From Paracoccaceae bacterium (GTDB lineage: Bacteria > Pseudomonadota > Alphaproteobacteria > Rhodobacterales > Rhodobacteraceae): a stretch of DNA of 12,105 bases. The position numbers and the translations under genes are program-made. The DNA lies in NCBI GenBank assembly GCA_016764835.1, contig JAESRD010000203.1, forward strand, positions 1-12,105, given 5' to 3'. This document shows positions 1-6,780 of the stretch, piece after piece (position 1 is the stretch's first letter; every line of letters starts with the position of its first letter). Under the pieces are notes generated by a model that saw nothing but the letters and a program-made list of their open reading frames with translations, made no database searches and had not been told where the DNA came from.

Positions 1-122
1 GCTTTGAGCGCGGCTACGGGTATCTTTATGCAAAGCATGTGACGCAGGCCGACAAGGGCTGTGATTTCGATTTTCTTGAAACGGGGTTTGGCCGCTCAGC
101 CAGTGAGCCCGATATCTTCTGA
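1..122 (+). CDS. IlvD/Edd-family sugar-acid dehydratase, C-terminal end (partial)
   Basis: Only the last 39 codons are in the window, read from base 3 to the TGA at 120-122. The tail contains RGYGYLYAKHVTQADKGCDF, which matches the C-terminal signature of the IlvD/Edd dehydratases that act on sugar acids (L-arabinonate, D-xylonate, D-galactonate type; typically RGY-x-x-LY-x-x-HV-x-QAD-x-G-x-DFDFL). These are cytoplasmic Fe-S enzymes that dehydrate an aldonic acid to a 2-keto-3-deoxy acid. The catalytic and cluster residues lie upstream of the window, so the substrate cannot be told. It ends 11 bases before the RraA-family gene, so the two are probably co-transcribed with the aldehyde dehydrogenase that follows. 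The family call rests on a short tail; a biosynthetic dihydroxy-acid dehydratase is less likely given the neighbours. Confidence 0.72.
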   Translation, partial: FERGYGYLYAKHVTQADKGCDFDFLETGFGRSASEPDIF

Positions 123-133
123 AAGGTACTTTC

Positions 134-859
134 ATGACCGATTATGTTCTCTCATCCGAGACCCGTGCCAAGCTGATGCGCGTCTCGACCGCCTCTATCG
201 CCACCCAGCTGTTTAAGCGCGGTTTGCGCAACCAGTTTATCCAAGATGTCACGCCAGTATCGCCCAAAGACGTCAACATGGTTGGCCAAGCATTTACGCT
301 GCGCTATATCCCTGCCCGCGAAGACCGCAACCCGTTGGAGGTGTTCCGCAACGAGGACCATCCGCAGCGTGTCGCGGTTGAAACCTGCCCCGCCGGGCAT
401 GTGTTGGTGATGGATGGGCGCAAAGATGCGCGCGCGGCGACCGCGGGTTCGATCCTTATCACCCGGCTTGCGGTGCGCGGCTGTGCCGGCGTTGTCTCTG
501 ATGGGGGTTTTCGCGATGCGCACGGCATTGGCCAGTTGGATATGCCTGCGTTTTGTGCCGGTGCTTCGGCGCCAACAAACCTGACGCTGCATGAGGCGAT
601 CGAGATAAACGGGCCAATAGCCTGCGGCGATGCGGCCGTGTTCCCCGGTGATGTTATCGTCGGCGACCGTGACGGTGTCATGGTGATCCCGGCGCATCTG
701 GCCGATGAGATTGCTGAAGTATGTTCGGGCATGGAAAGCTTTGAAGATTTCGTGCTCGAGGAAGTTCTGAGCGGCACATCTATAATCGGCCTCTACCCTT
801 GTACCAAAGACGAAAACCAAAAGAAATTTGATGCATGGCGCGTAAAAAACGGCCGCTAA
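134..859 (+). CDS. RraA-family protein (HMG/CHA aldolase-like)
   Basis: A 241-residue cytoplasmic protein of the RraA/demethylmenaquinone-methyltransferase-like superfamily. Visible hallmarks are the glycine-rich segment around residues 105-128, ending in VVSDGGFRD with the Arg127-Asp128 pair that binds substrate and metal in the class II HMG/CHA aldolases of this fold, and PGDVIVGDRDGVMVIP at 171-186, a near-invariant block. The family includes the RNase E inhibitor RraA, 4-hydroxy-4-methyl-2-oxoglutarate aldolases and oxaloacetate decarboxylases. At about 240 residues with an extended C-terminus it is longer than the roughly 160-residue RNase E regulators, which favours a metabolic enzyme. 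The ATG at 134 has an AAAGG ribosome site seven bases upstream. It lies between a sugar-acid dehydratase and an aldehyde dehydrogenase, so a lyase or dehydratase role on a 2-keto-3-deoxy acid is inferred, not shown. Confidence 0.85.
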   Translation: MTDYVLSSETRAKLMRVSTASIATQLFKRGLRNQFIQDVTPVSPKDVNMVGQAFTLRYIPAREDRNPLEVFRNEDHPQRVAVETCPAGHVLVMDGRKDARAATAGSILITRLAVRGCAGVVSDGGFRDAHGIGQLDMPAFCAGASAPTNLTLHEAIEINGPIACGDAAVFPGDVIVGDRDGVMVIPAHLADEIAEVCSGMESFEDFVLEEVLSGTSIIGLYPCTKDENQKKFDAWRVKNGR

Positions 860-869
860 GGAACCTAAG

Positions 870-2378
870 ATGATTTATAAACCGCACGGAAAACACCTGA
901 TCGCTGGCCAATGGGTAAGCACCGAAGAAACATTTAACTCGGCACCAGCCCATGGCAATGTTTTTGCATTTTCGGTCGGCACGCCAGCCTTGGTTGACCA
1001 AGCCGCCAAAGCCGCCGAAGATGCGTTTTGGAGCTATGGCTATAGCAGCAGCGCAGACCGGGCGGTGTTTCTTGAGACCATCGCAGATGAAATAGACGCA
1101 CGCGGCGCGCAAATAACCGAGATTGGCAGTTCAGAGACCGGCCTGCCAGAAGCGCGTTTGCAAGGCGAGCGGGGCCGCACAACTGGCCAGCTGCGTCTGT
1201 TTGCCAGCCATATTCGCGCCGGTGATTATCTTGACCGCCGGTTCGACGCCGCCCTGCCTGATCGCCAGCCCTTGCCGCGCCCGCAAATGCAGCTGGTTCA
1301 GCGTCCGATCGGCCCTGTTGCCGTGTTTGGCGCGTCAAACTTTCCGCTGGCGTTTTCAACGGCGGGTGGCGATACGGCATCTGCCTTGGCGGCGGGCTGC
1401 CCTGTGGTTGTCAAAGGTCATTCGGCCCATCCCGGCACCGGTGAAATCATTGCCGAAGCGATTGATGCCGCGATCAAGAAATGTGGTCTCGACGCTGGGG
1501 TGTTTTCCTTCATTCAAGGTGGGGCGCGTGATGTTGGCCAAGCCTTGGTTCAGCATCCGCTTATCAAGGCCGTGGGCTTCACCGGCTCGCTCGGCGGGGG
1601 CCGCGCCTTGTTTGATCTTTGCGCGCAGCGCGATGAGCCGATCCCGTTCTTTGGTGAGCTTGGCTCGGTAAACCCAATGTTTTTCCTGCCCGCCGCTCTT
1701 GGTGCGCGCGGCCCGGCTATCGCCGAGGGCTGGGCAGGTTCGCTGACCATGGGGGCAGGGCAGTTCTGCACTAATCCCGGTATTTGTGTGGTCATTGACG
1801 GGCCAGATGCTGATGCGTTTATCGCCGCTGCGGTTGCGGCTTTGGCACCTGTTGGGCCACAAACCATGCTCACCGAGGGCATGGCCGAAGCCTATCGTGC
1901 TGGCCGCGACAAGATCGCCGCTACACGCGGTGTGCAAGAAGTGCTGACATCAACCTGCGCGCTGCGCAACGCGACCCCGTATCTTTTTGTCACCACCGGT
2001 GAGGCGTGGCTTGCCAATGCGGCGCTTGGTGAAGAGGTATTTGGGCCGCTCGGGCTGGTTGTCCGTGTGGCCGATTTCGCCCAGATGATATCCGTGGCAA
2101 AATCGCTTCAGGGGCAGCTGACCTGCACCATTCATATGGATGATGCAGATGTTACTGAGGCGCAAAAATTACTGCCGGTTTTGGAACGCAAAGCAGGCCG
2201 GCTGCTTGCCAATGGTTTCCCCACTGGTGTCGAAGTGAGCGACACTATGGTGCATGGCGGCCCCTACCCAGCCTCAACCAATTTTGGGGCAACATCGGTG
2301 GGCACAATGGCAATTCGCCGCTTTTTGCGCCCGGTTTGCTACCAAAACATCCCGGAGGAATTGTTGCCAAGTAGCTGA
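870..2378 (+). CDS. Aldehyde dehydrogenase, 2-oxoglutarate-semialdehyde (2,5-dioxovalerate) type
   Basis: A full-length 502-residue NAD(P)+-dependent aldehyde dehydrogenase. Conserved sites are readable: the oxyanion Asn157 in GASNFPLAFS, cofactor Lys182 in VVKGHSAHPGT, FTGS at 237-240, the general base Glu263 in FGELGSVNP, the nucleophile Cys300 in GQFCTNPG, and EEVFGP at 388-393. The FGELGSVNP and GQFCTNPG forms are those of the 2-oxoglutarate-semialdehyde dehydrogenases of pentose, hexarate and hydroxyproline catabolism, which produce 2-oxoglutarate; glycolaldehyde is an alternative substrate for related enzymes. The gene starts 10 bases after the RraA-family stop, with AAGGA seven bases before the ATG, so the two are translated from one message. 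It ends what looks like a sugar-acid degradation operon; the next gene is 106 bases away. The substrate is inferred from subfamily and context. Confidence 0.9.
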   Translation: MIYKPHGKHLIAGQWVSTEETFNSAPAHGNVFAFSVGTPALVDQAAKAAEDAFWSYGYSSSADRAVFLETIADEIDARGAQITEIGSSETGLPEARLQGERGRTTGQLRLFASHIRAGDYLDRRFDAALPDRQPLPRPQMQLVQRPIGPVAVFGASNFPLAFSTAGGDTASALAAGCPVVVKGHSAHPGTGEIIAEAIDAAIKKCGLDAGVFSFIQGGARDVGQALVQHPLIKAVGFTGSLGGGRALFDLCAQRDEPIPFFGELGSVNPMFFLPAALGARGPAIAEGWAGSLTMGAGQFCTNPGICVVIDGPDADAFIAAAVAALAPVGPQTMLTEGMAEAYRAGRDKIAATRGVQEVLTSTCALRNATPYLFVTTGEAWLANAALGEEVFGPLGLVVRVADFAQMISVAKSLQGQLTCTIHMDDADVTEAQKLLPVLERKAGRLLANGFPTGVEVSDTMVHGGPYPASTNFGATSVGTMAIRRFLRPVCYQNIPEELLPSS

Positions 2379-2484
2379 CCAGTAACAATTATTTTGATAT
2401 CCAAGATCGGGAATGGCTTTATCAAGATTGAGGATGCGGCGCTGCGGGCCTATTGTGTAGCAATTGGGCTGAGGGAGCGCCGCA

Positions 2485-3816
2485 ATGGCAGATGATTTTC
2501 GCAAACAGATCGCGCAGGCGCTGAATGGCGCGGCAGGCTCACCTTTTGCGCTACGTGAGGTTTCACCGGCGCAGCTCGAAGCTTATTTCGATGTGTCGGG
2601 CCTTGCCACTGCCGCGCTGGGGGCCGCCGCTGCCGAGCTGGGTGCGCTGCTAAACGCGCGTGATGTCACGCTTGATCATCGCCGGGCGCTGATGTGGTTT
2701 GATATGACCCTGCGCCCGCGCGGCTGGGCCTTGCCGTCACTATGGGACAAGGTTGCGGGCAATTACCAAGCCGCAGACGGCTGGATAAGGCTGCATACCA
2801 ATGCGCCGCATCACCTAAAAGCCGCACTCAGCGTACTGGGCTGTGCGGGGGAGCGGGCCGATGTCGCGGCGGCGGTGCGCGGCTGGGGCAAGACAGCGCT
2901 GGAGGCGGCGGTCGTTAGCGCAGGTGGCTGTGCGGCCGAGATGCGCAGCATGGGCGACTGGGCACAGCACGTACAGGGCCGCGCCGTGGCCCAAGAGCCA
3001 CTGATTGCGTGGGAAGATACTGGCGCGGAGGCCGCGCCCGCTGCGCTAGAAGGCTTGCATGTACTTGATCTAACACGAGTTTTGGCCGGGCCAGTCGCCA
3101 CGCGGTTCTTGGCCGGATTTGGCGCGCAGGTGCTGCGCATTGACCCACCAAGCTGGGATGAGCCGGGCGTTGTTCCCGAGGTGACGCTGGGCAAACGCTG
3201 TGCCGGACTTGACCTGAAAACCCAAGCTGACCGCAAGGTTTTTGAGGCATTGTTGAGCAAGGCTGATGTCTTGGTGCATGGCTACCGACCCGGCGCGCTG
3301 AGCGGGTTGGGCTACGACACCCAGGCTTTGAAGCGCCTCGCGCCCGGTCTCGCGCCGGTAACGCTGAACGCTTACGGTTGGACCGGCCCATGGGCGGCGC
3401 GGCGCGGGTTTGACAGTCTTGTGCAAATGAGCAGCGGGATTGCTGAGGCCGGCATGCGGCTGTCGCAGGCCGACAAACCGGTGCCGCTGCCGGTGCAAGC
3501 GCTCGACCATGCGACGGGCTATCTTATGGCGGCGGCGGTGCTGCGGGCACTCAATATCCGCAACCAGACCGGCAAGATTATGTCGGCGCGGCTGTCATTG
3601 GCGCGGGTGGCGGCGTTGCTGACCTCTGGCGGTGCGGGGCTGCGTATGGCGGCGGGGCAGGGCGAGGATGAGGCTGATCTTGCGCAGGCAGTTGAGGCTA
3701 CAAGCTGGGGCCCGGCCCGGCGGATTGCTTTTCCGGTTTTGCTAAACGGGCAGCCGCCGCGCTGGCTGCAGCCAGCGGGGGCGCTGCGCAGGGATAGGGC
3801 TGAATGGGTGGGGTGA
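2485..3816 (+). CDS. Class III CoA-transferase (CaiB/BaiF family), two-part architecture
   Basis: A 443-residue protein of the CaiB/BaiF (family III) CoA-transferases, which move CoA between carboxylic acids in the cytoplasm or epimerise acyl-CoA esters. Residues 189-375 are the usual N-terminal Rossmann part: LEGLHVLDLTRVLAGPVATR at 188-207, ADVLVHGYRPGALSGLGYD at 260-278, WTGPWAARRGFD at 299-310, and QALDHATGYLMA at 338-349, where Asp341 is in the position of the acyl-accepting Asp. Residues about 95-170 (DGWIRLHTNAPHH, then GDWAQHVQGRAVA) resemble the segment that normally follows that part, so the order is permuted or the protein is a degenerate tandem. GAGGGAG precedes the ATG at good spacing. 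The 106-base gap from the dehydrogenase suggests its own promoter, though none is convincing. The physiological substrate is unknown; racemase activity is the main alternative. Confidence 0.85.
   Translation: MADDFRKQIAQALNGAAGSPFALREVSPAQLEAYFDVSGLATAALGAAAAELGALLNARDVTLDHRRALMWFDMTLRPRGWALPSLWDKVAGNYQAADGWIRLHTNAPHHLKAALSVLGCAGERADVAAAVRGWGKTALEAAVVSAGGCAAEMRSMGDWAQHVQGRAVAQEPLIAWEDTGAEAAPAALEGLHVLDLTRVLAGPVATRFLAGFGAQVLRIDPPSWDEPGVVPEVTLGKRCAGLDLKTQADRKVFEALLSKADVLVHGYRPGALSGLGYDTQALKRLAPGLAPVTLNAYGWTGPWAARRGFDSLVQMSSGIAEAGMRLSQADKPVPLPVQALDHATGYLMAAAVLRALNIRNQTGKIMSARLSLARVAALLTSGGAGLRMAAGQGEDEADLAQAVEATSWGPARRIAFPVLLNGQPPRWLQPAGALRRDRAEWVG
3760..3777. repeat. 18-bp perfect palindrome with no spacer
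   Basis: The sequence from 3760 to 3777 is its own reverse complement and is centred on CTGCAG. It lies inside the last 20 codons of the CoA-transferase gene, so it is also coding. In RNA it could fold only with the central bases unpaired. There is no T-tract behind it on either strand, so it is not called a terminator. Confidence 0.7.
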
Positions 3817-3824
3817 TGAACCGG

Positions 3825-3850
3825 TTGGGCAAGGCAAAAAAACCTCCCAA
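3825..3850. terminator. Possible weak hairpin between convergent genes
   Basis: TTGGG at 3825-3829 pairs with CCCAA at 3846-3850, and AGG at 3832-3834 pairs with CCT at 3843-3845, leaving a two-base bulge and a loop containing seven A's (T's on the minus strand). It sits between the converging ends of the CoA-transferase and the GNAT gene, where a bidirectional terminator is expected. The T-run falls in the loop instead of after the stem, so a canonical intrinsic terminator is not supported. Confidence 0.2.
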
Positions 3851-3887
3851 GACCATGCCTGTCGCGCTGAATAACTCAAACAAACGT

Positions 3888-4679
3888 CTACCTTGTGAAC
3901 ACAACCCCGTTCGTAAAAATACCAAGGGTTATCAGGTCGTTCTGGTGCACAAAGCCTGATGCAATAACTGTCTTTACCGAGGCCGTATTGTCGGGTTTGA
4001 CTTGGGTTATGGCGTGGGTCCAGCCCATTGCATCTCGGCTTTCAAGCATAACATGCGCATTGACCAATTTCCCCAAGCTCATCCCCCGTCGCTCAGCTTT
4101 TACGCTGATTGACCCATTGAAAACATAATGCGCCAAACGGGAGCTATCATGAAAGCGCGTGTTTGATGATGATGTTGCAACGAGAACGCCGTGCTCGTCC
4201 CAAAGGCAAGCGGTCATACAGGGAACAACATCGCCACGCGTGTAAAATGCTGCATAGGGTGCGACGCCGGTTTCCAAATTAAGCGACTGAACTTCTTCGA
4301 TAATATGATCAGATGGCCGCTCAAAGCATTCGATCTTCCATCCTTTCGGAAGCGCTCGGCTATCAAGATAAGCATGACACTTATCTGCGATCACGTCGGC
4401 AGGCGCATAATATACGTCCCAGCTTGGATAATCGTAACCATCGCCGAAGACAGCAAACGCCTCAGCTTTAATCGTCGCCCGCGGTTGGGCGGTCAGGCCA
4501 ACAATTCCGTCTTCCTCAAGATATTTTCTAATTGCATCCCAGCCTGTCACATTCGGTTCAAGAAAATTAAGAACCCGCCCGCCATTTGCGAATTCTGGAT
4601 TGTCCTTTATCCAGCTATGCCGCGTCAGCATGCGTTTTTGAATCTCGATTTGAAATTCGCTTCCTTTAAACTCGGCCAT
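3888..4679 (-). CDS. GNAT-family N-acetyltransferase with an extra N-terminal region
   Basis: A 263-residue protein on the minus strand. The C-terminal third looks like a GNAT acyltransferase: a beta-strand VFNGSISV, the CoA-pyrophosphate loop RRGMSLG at residues 197-203 followed by a helix, then QVKPDNTASVKTVIASGFVH at 227-246, the usual NxxSxxxxxxxGF end of the fold. Residues 1-120 match no family I recognise. The start is the ATG at 4679, preceded by GGGGTGA six bases upstream; an in-frame ATG 51 bases further up has no ribosome site and would lie inside the best promoter match. The gene is visibly more AT-rich than its neighbours and stands alone on the opposite strand, both compatible with acquisition by transfer. 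No signal peptide or membrane segment is visible. The acceptor substrate is unknown. Confidence 0.65.
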   Translation of the reverse strand: MAEFKGSEFQIEIQKRMLTRHSWIKDNPEFANGGRVLNFLEPNVTGWDAIRKYLEEDGIVGLTAQPRATIKAEAFAVFGDGYDYPSWDVYYAPADVIADKCHAYLDSRALPKGWKIECFERPSDHIIEEVQSLNLETGVAPYAAFYTRGDVVPCMTACLWDEHGVLVATSSSNTRFHDSSRLAHYVFNGSISVKAERRGMSLGKLVNAHVMLESRDAMGWTHAITQVKPDNTASVKTVIASGFVHQNDLITLGIFTNGVVFTR

Positions 4680-4708
4680 TGCAGTCACCCCAGTTGCGTT
4701 TTGCGACG

Positions 4709-4737
4709 AGTTTGCAGAACTGGGCAACATGCGTCAA
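4709..4737 (-). promoter_or_regulatory. Candidate sigma-70 promoter of the GNAT gene
   Basis: On the minus strand TTGACG (4732-4737) is followed after exactly 17 bases by CAAACT (4709-4714). The -35 box is strong and the -10 box is poor (three of six). Transcription would begin near 4702, giving a leader of a little over 20 bases to the ATG at 4679, which agrees with the chosen start. Confidence 0.35.
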
Positions 4738-4746
4738 TCATTCTTG

Positions 4747-4758
4747 AGTTTTAAAACT
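4747..4758. repeat. 12-bp perfect palindrome AGTTTTAAAACT
   Basis: A perfect AT-rich palindrome 10 bases upstream of the candidate -35 box of the GNAT gene. The position suits a repressor or activator site, but no protein family is suggested by the sequence and chance is possible in this AT-richer stretch. Apart from this and the promoter, nothing recognisable was seen between 4680 and 4888. Confidence 0.3.
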
Positions 4759-4888
4759 ACGCGCCCGCTGGTTGCTTCAATTGCCGCTTTATCGCCAAAG
4801 TAGGTATCCAAACGCCGACAACAATTGTTTGCCTCATGTGGAAGAGATCAGCCTGGGCTCCAAATTGCGGTGCAAATATCGCCACCGT

Positions 4889-5373
4889 TTATTCGCAAAT
4901 CTGAAACTGAACCAACCCCTCGCCAGAGCCAAACCGCCGCATCGTATGTTCCTCGATATCAATCAAAAAGCCATCGCCGCCCAGATTGGCCGTGCAACAG
5001 CCGTCACAATCAGCGTCGGCGCAGGCATCAATCGCTTGCACCAAGATGTCGGCGCTGCCTTGGCGCAAGCGCAAAACCCTCATGCCGAGCCAGTCCCAAT
5101 CTTGCAAATGTACGGAGACGATATTGTGCTGGGCCACCCATTCTTCGCTATGCACTCCGCCAACCCCGTAAAACCGGCCGGCCCATGGACAGCCATTGTT
5201 TTCGATACATCTTCGCTGCCCGGCGCGGGGTGCGACTGATAATTGGTTAGGTTGGCCGTGTAGATTTCAACGCTACAGATGCGTGCTTGGGCGTTGGCCG
5301 GTAGTGCTGCGCAGAGCAAAATTAGGCCAAGCGCGGCCTTGCAGCGCTGATAGCGATGGGCGAAATGTAGCAC
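4889..5373 (-). pseudogene. Secreted Cys-rich protein of unknown function, broken by a one-base frameshift
   Basis: Reading the minus strand from a GTG at 5373 gives a signal peptide (basic start, hydrophobic ALGLILLCAALP, likely cut near ANAQA at residues 26-30) and then a mature region with YTANLTNYQSHPAPG and GLAECIAKNG. The sense of the protein then moves to another frame: VAQHNIVSVHLQDWDWLG, a Cys cluster C-x4-C-x2-CC (118, 123, 126, 127 in the repaired protein), and a stop at 4889. One extra base in the CCC run at 5137-5139 joins the two halves into a smooth 161-residue exported protein. The family has no function that I can name; the Cys residues suggest disulfides or metal binding in the periplasm. 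Either the gene is decayed or the base was lost in sequencing. The GTG start is the only reasonable one, as no in-frame ATG precedes the signal peptide. Confidence 0.6.
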
Positions 5374-5482
5374 TTTATACTGGCCATTGGTGAAGCAGGA
5401 TGTGGCAAAACATGCGTGAGATCACCCGTGAATGCCAGCCATTAGCCTTTCCGGACCCAGATAAATGCAGCCGCGCGGAGGG

Positions 5483-5511
5483 TTGCGCATTGTCGCTGAG
5501 CCATGAATATT
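5483..5511 (+). promoter_or_regulatory. Candidate sigma-70 promoter of the M20/glycerate-kinase pair
   Basis: TTGCGC (5483-5488) and AATATT (5506-5511) are separated by 17 bases. Transcription would start near 5518, leaving a leader of about 70 bases before the ATG at 5590. The match is moderate. The rest of 5374-5589 has no other recognisable element apart from a small CGCT/AGCG hairpin at 5570-5580 just before the start region. Confidence 0.3.
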
Positions 5512-5589
5512 GCCCCCCAACGAGCCGGGCAAAACTGCCGGTTGTTTGTCGGCTGCCACACGGGCGCCGCGCTAAAAGCGAGACAAGTA

Positions 5590-6780
5590 ATGAACGAATT
5601 CAGCCCTACCGCGCCCAGCAATTCGGATATTGCCGAACTTATCACCTGGCGGCGCGCGCTGCACCAGCACCCAGAGCTGTCGGGCGAAGAGCGTGAGACG
5701 GCTCTGCGCATTGGCGAAATGCTGACGCCAACGCAGCCCGACCAGATCTATACCGGGCTTGGCGGCCACGGTGTTGCGGCGGTTTATGATAGTGGTATTG
5801 CCGGGCCGACAGTGTTGTTGCGCTGCGAAACCGATGCGCTGCCGATCGAAGAGCTGGGTGAGATTGCCCACCGTTCAACAATCAGCGGCATCTCGCATCT
5901 GTGCGGCCATGACGGCCATGCGGCGATCATGCTCGGCATGGCCCGCCAGCTGGCAAAGACGCGGCTGCCGCGCGGGCGGGTTGTGCTGTTGTTTCAGCCA
6001 GCCGAGGAAAACGGTGCCGGTGCTGTGGCGGTTATCGCCGATCCACGCTTTGCCAGCATAGCGCCCGATTATGCCTTCTCCTTGCATAACATGCCGGGCT
6101 TTGCCTTCGGCACCGGGGTTATCTCGGCTGGCCCGGCCAATTGCGCCTCACGCGGCATGCAGATCAAGCTGACCGGCAGCACCGCCCATGCGGCCAGCCC
6201 CGAAACCGGGCGCTCGCCGATGCAGGCGATTTCGCGATTGATGCCCGCTCTTGAAGCCAGCGGGCCGCGCGGGCCATTGGTGCCGGGCTTCGCGATGGTC
6301 ACGGTGACGCATGCAACAATGGGGGCGGCCTCGTTCGGCGTGGCCCCTGGCGGCGCGGAGGTATTTGCCACTTTGCGCACGGTGACAAATGAGAGCATGG
6401 CCGCACTGGTGGCCAAGGCCGAACAGCTGGTGCAGGCGGCGGCTGAGGCGTCTGATCTCAGCTATGAAATCAGCTATCATGACGTGTTCTCGGCCTGTGA
6501 TAACGACCCATCAGCGACACACTATTTGCAGGAAGGGGCTGTGCGAACCGGGCTGAAACTCCAACCACTCGACGAGCCGCTCCGCGCATCAGAGGACTTT
6601 GGCCTTTACGGCGCGCAGGCGAAATCTGCCATGCTGTTCTTGGGCGCAGGCACCGATACGCCCATGGTTCACACGCCGGAATACGACTTTCCTGATGATC
6701 TGATCGCGCTGGGTATCGGCCTGTTTTCACACACGCTGACCGCTTTTGCCGATGATCAACTCAGCGAGGCGACATCATGA
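5590..6780 (+). CDS. M20-family amidohydrolase (hippurate/N-acyl-amino-acid hydrolase type)
   Basis: A 396-residue cytoplasmic metallo-amidohydrolase of peptidase subfamily M20D, which cleaves N-acyl amino acids and related amides. Seen in order: RRALHQHPELSGEE near the N-terminus, LLRCETDALPIEE with Asp82, the metal ligands Cys105 and His107 in HLCGHDGHAAIMLG, the Glu139-Glu140 pair in LFQPAEENGAGA, His166 in SLHNMP, the dimerisation-domain His200 in STAHAASPETG, ASEDF at 333-337, and His361 in VHTPEYDF. All expected metal-binding and catalytic residues are present, so it should be active. The ATG at 5590 is chosen because the conserved part begins about 15 residues later; an in-frame ATG at 5503 would add 29 residues with no family resemblance. 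Its last codons overlap the glycerate kinase start (ATGA), so the two are translationally coupled. Acyl and amino-acid specificity are not readable. Confidence 0.9.
   Translation: MNEFSPTAPSNSDIAELITWRRALHQHPELSGEERETALRIGEMLTPTQPDQIYTGLGGHGVAAVYDSGIAGPTVLLRCETDALPIEELGEIAHRSTISGISHLCGHDGHAAIMLGMARQLAKTRLPRGRVVLLFQPAEENGAGAVAVIADPRFASIAPDYAFSLHNMPGFAFGTGVISAGPANCASRGMQIKLTGSTAHAASPETGRSPMQAISRLMPALEASGPRGPLVPGFAMVTVTHATMGAASFGVAPGGAEVFATLRTVTNESMAALVAKAEQLVQAAAEASDLSYEISYHDVFSACDNDPSATHYLQEGAVRTGLKLQPLDEPLRASEDFGLYGAQAKSAMLFLGAGTDTPMVHTPEYDFPDDLIALGIGLFSHTLTAFADDQLSEATS

Noticed and set aside
1356..1937. Long minus-strand open frame inside the aldehyde dehydrogenase gene
   Set aside because: It is the antisense of a fully conserved dehydrogenase; long antisense frames are common in GC-rich DNA.
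2394..2425. Six-base inverted repeat TTGATA/TATCAA, also readable as a -35 box with a poor -10 box
   Set aside because: The arms are short and do not extend, and the -10 match is only three of six, so neither an operator nor a promoter is supported.
2379..2505. Short open stretch in the gap before the CoA-transferase, reading KIGNGFIKIEDAALRAYCVA, that could be a gene remnant
   Set aside because: It has no start codon with a ribosome site, no recognisable family, and is short enough to be chance.
4191..4754. Long plus-strand open frame opposite the GNAT gene
   Set aside because: Its product has no family resemblance and the minus-strand frame carries the GNAT motifs, so this is an antisense shadow.
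4772..5250. Two overlapping plus-strand open frames across the secreted-protein gene
   Set aside because: Both are antisense to a signal peptide and coherent Cys-rich protein on the minus strand and have no plausible start signals.
5503..5589. Upstream in-frame ATG that would lengthen the M20 amidohydrolase by 29 residues
   Set aside because: The added residues do not resemble the family, and the candidate promoter -10 box overlaps this start.
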